DNA from: Desulfohalobiaceae bacterium
Lineage (GTDB): Bacteria; Desulfobacterota; Desulfovibrionia; Desulfovibrionales; Desulfothermaceae
Direction: 5' to 3'
DNA: 53,473 nt
NCBI GenBank assembly: GCA_021737085.1
Contig: JAIPEP010000002.1
Span: 1 to 53,473, forward strand
The notes beneath the pieces are model-generated. The model was given only the letters and a program-made list of their open reading frames with translations. It was not told the DNA's origin and made no database searches. How positions within the stretch are numbered: position 1 is the first letter of the stretch; each line of letters begins with the position of its first letter. This document shows, piece by piece, positions 49,396 through 53,473 of the stretch. Made by a program: the position numbers and the translations under genes.

Positions 49396-50679
49396 ATGAA
49401 CACAATTATCGATGTCTGGGCCAGAGAGATACTGGATTCCAGGGGAAATCCCACGGTAGAGGTGGAAGTTGAGCTGGAGGACGGGGTGCGTGCTACTGCC
49501 GCCGTCCCCTCCGGAGCCTCCACCGGAAGCCGCGAGGCCCTTGAGCTGCGGGACGGAGATGCTTCCCGCTACAAGGGCAAGGGCGTGATCACTGCGGTGA
49601 ACAATGTGCGCAGGTGGATCTCCCCCGAGATCGTAGGCCTGGATGTATTGAACCAGATGGAGCTGGATCAGCTCTTGCTCGATCTGGACGGCACCAAGAA
49701 CAAGAGTGGTTTGGGAGCCAATGCTATCCTGGGTGTATCCATGGCCGTAGCCAGGGCTGGGGCGGCTTCTCTTGGGATCCCCTTGTATCGCTATTTGGGC
49801 GGTGTAGGGGCCAAGCGGATGCCCGTGCCCCAGATGAACATTGTCAACGGCGGGGCCCATGCTGCGAACAATCTGGACATCCAGGAGTTTCTCATCCTGC
49901 CCCTGGGGGCTGAGGACTTTAGCCAGGCCCTGCGAATGGGATCGGAGGTGTTTCATTCCCTCAAGGGTATCCTGAGCAGCGAGGGGCATATCACCTCAGT
50001 CGGGGATGAGGGTGGTTTCGCTCCCAGCTTTGAGAGCAATCGCCAGGCCTTCGACTACATCCTCAAGGCGGTTCAGGATGCGGGTTACGAGCCCGGCAGG
50101 GACATCGGCCTGGGTATCGACGCCGCCGCCTCCGAGTTCCACCGGGAGGGAAGTTATGCCTTCAGCGGAGAGAATAAACACTTTTCCTCCGCCGAGCTTG
50201 TCGACTACTACAAGGATCTAGTCTCCGATTACCCCATTGTTTCCATTGAGGACGGCCTGGCAGAAGAGGACTGGGACGGATGGGAGAGAATGACCCGCGA
50301 GCTGGGTGACAAGGTGCAGCTCGTCGGGGACGACATCTTCGTAACCAATCCTACCCTGGTGGAGCAGGGGATACGCCGGGGGATAGCCAATGCAGTGCTG
50401 ATTAAGCTGAATCAGATCGGGACCCTGACCGAAACCCTGTCCACGATGGAGATGGCCAAAGGGAGCGGGTATGCGAACGTGGTTTCCCACCGCAGTGCGG
50501 AGACGGAGGATCACTTTATCGCCGACCTCGCCGTGGCCCTGAACACCGGTCAGATCAAGACGGGATCCCTTTCCCGCAGCGACCGTCTGAGCAAGTACAA
50601 CCAACTCTTGCGCATCGAGGAGGACTTGGGGGAGCGGGCGATCTACAGCGGAGCCGGCCTGGCCCGGAAGGCTTCCTAG
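49396..50679 (+). CDS. eno: enolase
   Basis: 427 residues from ATG 49396 (GGGAGGGG upstream). It interconverts 2-phosphoglycerate and phosphoenolpyruvate, matching the ppsA product in the same window. Signatures: [65 protein letters not shown] (Mg site), [24 protein letters not shown] (catalytic Lys) and [19 protein letters not shown]. All catalytic residues are present. Confidence 0.97.
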   Translation: MNTIIDVWAREILDSRGNPTVEVEVELEDGVRATAAVPSGASTGSREALELRDGDASRYKGKGVITAVNNVRRWISPEIVGLDVLNQMELDQLLLDLDGTKNKSGLGANAILGVSMAVARAGAASLGIPLYRYLGGVGAKRMPVPQMNIVNGGAHAANNLDIQEFLILPLGAEDFSQALRMGSEVFHSLKGILSSEGHITSVGDEGGFAPSFESNRQAFDYILKAVQDAGYEPGRDIGLGIDAAASEFHREGSYAFSGENKHFSSAELVDYYKDLVSDYPIVSIEDGLAEEDWDGWERMTRELGDKVQLVGDDIFVTNPTLVEQGIRRGIANAVLIKLNQIGTLTETLSTMEMAKGSGYANVVSHRSAETEDHFIADLAVALNTGQIKTGSLSRSDRLSKYNQLLRIEEDLGERAIYSGAGLARKAS

Positions 50680-51189
50680 GCCGTGTGGAGTCGGGAGCTC
50701 CCAGCGCCGAAGAGGAATATTTTTGGCGCGGGTGCCGCTAGCGCGGCACACACAGGCGCCTGCCGGCGCTCGCGGTGAAGAATTGGCGCGCAGAGGCGCT
50801 GAGGCGCGGAGAAGAAAAAAATATTTAGGCCCAGCCTGCTTTGCAGGAGAGGGGATTTTTCTTTCTATTCTCTGAAGTCTATCCTCTGGTAGTCCGGCAT
50901 CCGCTGTCCGACATCCGACGTCCGGAAAAAGTTCCCTGCGCCAAAAACTTGTAACCGGCAGGGGTATTGCCCATGTAAACCGAAAGAAGTAAGCACTGTG
51001 AGGTGAGGTTTTCTTGGGACCCCGGGAGCGCGCGAAGAAAGTTTCGGGGTCTCTTGACAAGGAGTTTTCTCCTGGCCTACAGCAAATTACAATAAACAGT
51101 GACATCCGCGCAGGGCGCTAGTAGGCCATCGAGAGCCGCCTCATGCGGCTGGGTACTCCGGAAACGACGTAAGCAAAAGGAGTTTGGGG
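50680..51189 (+). other. eno-folD intergenic region with hairpins and short repeats
   Basis: About 510 bp without a gene. GTGCCGC-TAGC-GCGGCAC (50732-50749) is a perfect 7-bp hairpin after eno but lacks a U tract. Low-complexity motifs follow (GGCGCGCAGAGGCGCTGAGG near 50784, and repeats of TCCGRCATCCG/CGTCCGG near 50892-50925). TTGACA at about 51054 may be the -35 of folD, and AGCCGC-CTCAT-GCGGCT at 51134-51150 is a leader hairpin. No known riboswitch is convincing. Confidence 0.45.
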
Positions 51190-52101
51190 ATGACGGCACA
51201 ACTCATCAAGGGTTCGGAGATCCGAGAGGAGATCCTGGGGGAGATCGGCAAGGAAGTGGAGCAGATCAAGGAGAAGCACGGCCAGGTGCCGGGCCTGGCC
51301 ACCATTTTGGTCGGCGAGGACCCCGCTTCCCAGTCCTATGTCTCCCTCAAGATGAAGACAGCGCACCAGTTAGGATACAAGGAGATCCAGGACACTCGCT
51401 CCGAGGACATCAGCGAGCAGGAGCTCCTGGATCTGGTGGAGCAATACAACAAGGACGACTCCATTCACGGCATCCTGGTGCAGCTACCCCTGCCGGACCA
51501 CATCAACGATAAGAGGGTCCTAAACGCCATCGACCCGGACAAGGACGTGGACGGGTTCCATCCTGTGAATGTGGGCCGGCTGATGATCGGCGGGGACGAG
51601 GTAAAATTCCCGCCCTGCACCCCTGCGGGCATTCAGGAGATGATCATCCGGGCCGGCGTGGAGACCAGCGGCGCAGAGACAGTGGTAGTGGGCCGCTCCA
51701 ACATCGTGGGCAAGCCCATCGCCAACATGATGGTGCAGAAAGGTCGCGGGGGCAACTCCACGGTGACCGTGGTGCATACCCGGACCAAGGACATGGAGTT
51801 CCACTGCAAGCGTGCGGACATCCTCATCGTGGCCGCAGGCGTGCCCGGGCTGGTCAAGCCGGAGTGGATCAAGGAGGGCGCCTGCGTGATCGACGTGGGG
51901 GTCAACCGGGTCGGCGAGAAGCCGAGCAAGAAGGATCCCAACAAGATGGTCCCCATCCTGCGCGGTGACGTCGATTTCGACGCGGCCAAGGAGATCGCCG
52001 GTGCCATCACCCCCGTTCCCGGAGGCGTCGGCCCCATGACCATCACCATGCTTATGCGCAACACCCTGAACTCGCTGAAATACAAGCTGGGCCTTATGTA
52101 G
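51190..52101 (+). CDS. folD: bifunctional methylenetetrahydrofolate dehydrogenase / methenyltetrahydrofolate cyclohydrolase
   Basis: 303 residues from ATG 51190, with AAGGAG upstream. It interconverts methylene-, methenyl- and formyl-tetrahydrofolate. Family motifs are VGEDPASQSYVSLKMKTA with the catalytic Lys (VSLK), GILVQLPLPDHIND, DPDKDVDGFHPVNVGRL, PCTPAGIQEMI, VVVGRSNIVGKPIANMM (NADP binding) and ITPVPGGVGPMTITMLM. A complete gene, followed by an intrinsic terminator. Confidence 0.96.
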   Translation: MTAQLIKGSEIREEILGEIGKEVEQIKEKHGQVPGLATILVGEDPASQSYVSLKMKTAHQLGYKEIQDTRSEDISEQELLDLVEQYNKDDSIHGILVQLPLPDHINDKRVLNAIDPDKDVDGFHPVNVGRLMIGGDEVKFPPCTPAGIQEMIIRAGVETSGAETVVVGRSNIVGKPIANMMVQKGRGGNSTVTVVHTRTKDMEFHCKRADILIVAAGVPGLVKPEWIKEGACVIDVGVNRVGEKPSKKDPNKMVPILRGDVDFDAAKEIAGAITPVPGGVGPMTITMLMRNTLNSLKYKLGLM

Positions 52102-52137
52102 CCCGGCACGTTCCGGAAAGCCCCTTCGCGGACTATC

Positions 52138-52180
52138 AAAAAAATCCCGCTTTGCTGTGAGGGCAGGGCGGGGTTTTTTT
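52138..52180 (+). terminator. intrinsic terminator after folD
   Basis: ATCCCGC...GGCGGGGT forms the stem around a loop of about 16 bases, preceded by A7 and followed by T7, so it may work in both directions. Confidence 0.82.
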
Positions 52181-52184
52181 CAAT

Positions 52185-52421
52185 AGACAGGATCAACAGG
52201 ATTGACAAGATCTTTTCTTGGCGTGCCGGAAGCCCGCCAACAAGGAACCAATCCCCTGTCGGTGATGGAAGTGAAGCGTTTGCATCACGCTCTGCACATG
52301 ATTGGTTATGTGCCCGCAGGCTTCCGCCTGTCCCGTTTAATTGCTCGGAGAGCAAGCCCAGGGGCATTAAACTGGGAGCCTGGGGGCACAAATCATTCTG
52401 AACATCCTGTTAATCCTGTCT
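52185..52421. repeat. extragenic element with 17-bp inverted ends and nested stems
   Basis: GACAGGATCAACAGGAT at the left (52186-52202) and the complement of GACAGGATTAACAGGAT at the right (about 52404-52420) are inverted ends differing at one base. The ~200 bp between hold further complementary pairs: GGAAGCCxG/CxGGCTTCC, AACCAAT/ATTGGTT and GTTTAAT/ATTAAAC with an inner TGCTC/GAGCA. It may be a mobile extragenic repeat or a structured RNA. No coding potential. Confidence 0.6.
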
Positions 52422-52456
52422 GACTCAATTTCTGGGAAATTGGGGCGCCCTGTCAG

Positions 52457-53473
52457 TCAGGACCAGTCCCATTGCCGCCACCCCGGAACAAGCGGGAAGT
52501 AGAGCCCCAGGCTTATGGGCCGCTTCTCCATCTGGCTCATGAGCTGCGCGTAGCTTTCCAGTTGGGGGCGGTAGCGCTCCATCTCCCGATTCAGAAAGGT
52601 CTCGGCATCCGATCCCTCGTGCCTGCCCGCCTTGTAATCGATGATCCAGCGCCTTCCTTGCCCGTCCACAAAGGTGCGGTCCAAGACCACATTCACCGGT
52701 TTGTTATCGCGCAGGCCGGTCAGGTGGAGCTCGCAGCGCCCGCTGGCGCGGTTTTTCAGGATCCAGCGGCCCACGGGGCTTTGCAGGGTGCCCTCTAGGG
52801 CGGTGTGCACCATCTCCGCGGTTTCGGCAAGCTCGTGTTCGGGCACGCCCAGGGAGCGGAGCAGGGGCGGGATCCGGCCCTCCAGGCCCGGCTCCTGGTC
52901 CGGGTCCCGGCGCCGGCCGCCTTCCAGGCAAATGCGGTGCAGGAGCCTGTGGGTCGCCACTCCCGCCTTGCGCACGGTTTCTCCCGCCCAGTCGAAGCGG
53001 GGGTCCTCGTCCGGGTCCCCGGGGCCCTCCGGGACGGCTGGCAACGGGCCAAGGCGCAGGTCCTGCGGCGGCTCGGGGCGCTCCCAATTCAGAGTCAGTC
53101 TGCGGCAGGTCTCGATGAAAATCTGTTCCCCGTCAGCCTCCGCCTCCACGGAAGATTCCCCCTTATCTGTCGCCGTTTGTGCGCGCGCATCTTGGAAATC
53201 CTGTTCCACACCGGGCCAGATGCAGGTCAGGAGGGAACGCGTGGGCGGGGAAAGGTTCCCGCTCCGGTCTTCCCGGGCCCGTCCCACCAGATGGAGCCTG
53301 CTCCTGGACCGGGTGCAGGCCACGTACATGAGCCGGATCAGCTCGTTGTCCCCCTTGCGGGTGGCGAGGCGCTTCAAGTGGCCGTAGATGGGATCCTCCT
53401 CCTGGCCCCGCCGCACAATGGGCGCCATCAGGAGCTCCTCCCCCTGTTCCGCGCCGGGCCGCTCCTGCCACAG
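52457..53473 (-). CDS. UvrD/AddA-type helicase-nuclease, C-terminal part (cut by right edge)
   Basis: 339 codons are visible and the frame is open to the last base. NELIRLMYVACTRSRSRLHLVG is helicase motif VI of superfamily 1A (UvrD/RecB/AddA). After a variable, acidic linker, GVATHRLLHRICLEGG and NVVLDRTFVDGQGRRWIIDY then KAGRH form a PD-(D/E)XK nuclease of the RecB/AddA kind with the Asp and Lys in place, followed by RYRPQLESYAQLMSQ. The protein unwinds and cuts DNA ends during recombinational repair. A partner AddB gene would be expected outside the window. Confidence 0.88.
   Translation of the reverse strand: MWQERPGAEQGEELLMAPIVRRGQEEDPIYGHLKRLATRKGDNELIRLMYVACTRSRSRLHLVGRAREDRSGNLSPPTRSLLTCIWPGVEQDFQDARAQTATDKGESSVEAEADGEQIFIETCRRLTLNWERPEPPQDLRLGPLPAVPEGPGDPDEDPRFDWAGETVRKAGVATHRLLHRICLEGGRRRDPDQEPGLEGRIPPLLRSLGVPEHELAETAEMVHTALEGTLQSPVGRWILKNRASGRCELHLTGLRDNKPVNVVLDRTFVDGQGRRWIIDYKAGRHEGSDAETFLNREMERYRPQLESYAQLMSQMEKRPISLGLYFPLVPGWRQWDWS

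Noticed and set aside
51095-51189. A possible ZTP/pfl or folate riboswitch before folD
   Set aside because: Only a generic hairpin followed by CTGGGTA resembles the 3' part of the pfl motif; the conserved 5' part is missing.

Overview
The window looks like chromosome of an anaerobic deltaproteobacterium, most likely a halophilic or halotolerant sulfate reducer of the Desulfovibrionales type. This is inferred from high-GC coding sequence, a BCCT osmolyte carrier, ArsC with the thioredoxin-coupled Cys10/Cys82/Cys89 arrangement, DUF208-type QueH, a GEMM riboswitch and a Sec-exported giant RHS protein. No rRNA or tRNA gene was seen, so the taxonomy is not fixed.

Left part (1-16.7 kb). A PIN-domain gene is cut by the left edge. 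A minus-strand arsenic operon follows: arsR, a small gene with two in-frame UGA codons and a SECIS-like hairpin (candidate selenoprotein), arsC, a DUF318 permease and a CPKC thioredoxin. Two promoter/operator copies with identical geometry precede arsR and the permease. Next come an iron-sulfur flavoprotein and a block bracketed by two inverted copies of a ~350-bp MITE-like repeat. The block holds ppsA and a divergent usp-BCCT-SpoIIE phosphatase cluster. An outer-membrane protein, a PaaI thioesterase, an HU protein and a WecA/MraY-type sugar-phosphate transferase follow.

Middle part (16.7-42 kb) is accessory DNA. It starts with a decayed RHS fragment, an orphan C-terminal fragment and a RHH/PIN toxin-antitoxin pair whose toxin is frameshifted, followed by an IS630-type and an IS1634-type insertion sequence. 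Then comes a ~20-kb minus-strand operon read from right to left: a GEMM (c-di-GMP-I/cGAMP type) riboswitch with an overlapping intrinsic terminator, a membrane-anchored transglutaminase-like protein, a 1,637-aa exported multidomain protein with a sorting-like C-terminus, a secreted double rhodanese lacking both active-site cysteines, a 4,323-aa RHS protein and a small two-helix membrane protein overlapping the RHS 3' end. The RHS protein has a Sec signal, an 8-blade PQQ-like propeller, Ig/Fn3-like modules, an RHS/YD shell and a glycine-zipper tip. I read this operon as a cyclic-dinucleotide-controlled, surface-displayed polymorphic toxin with a membrane immunity protein. That reading is inference from domain order, coupling and overlap.

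Right part (42-53.5 kb) is housekeeping: paaK-like AMP ligase and trmI-like methyltransferase (minus); rng, queH, hemW, coaX, eno and folD (plus); then the C-terminal part of a UvrD/AddA-type helicase-nuclease cut by the right edge.

The two items most worth follow-up are the UxxxU candidate selenoprotein in the arsenic operon and the riboswitch-controlled RHS operon.
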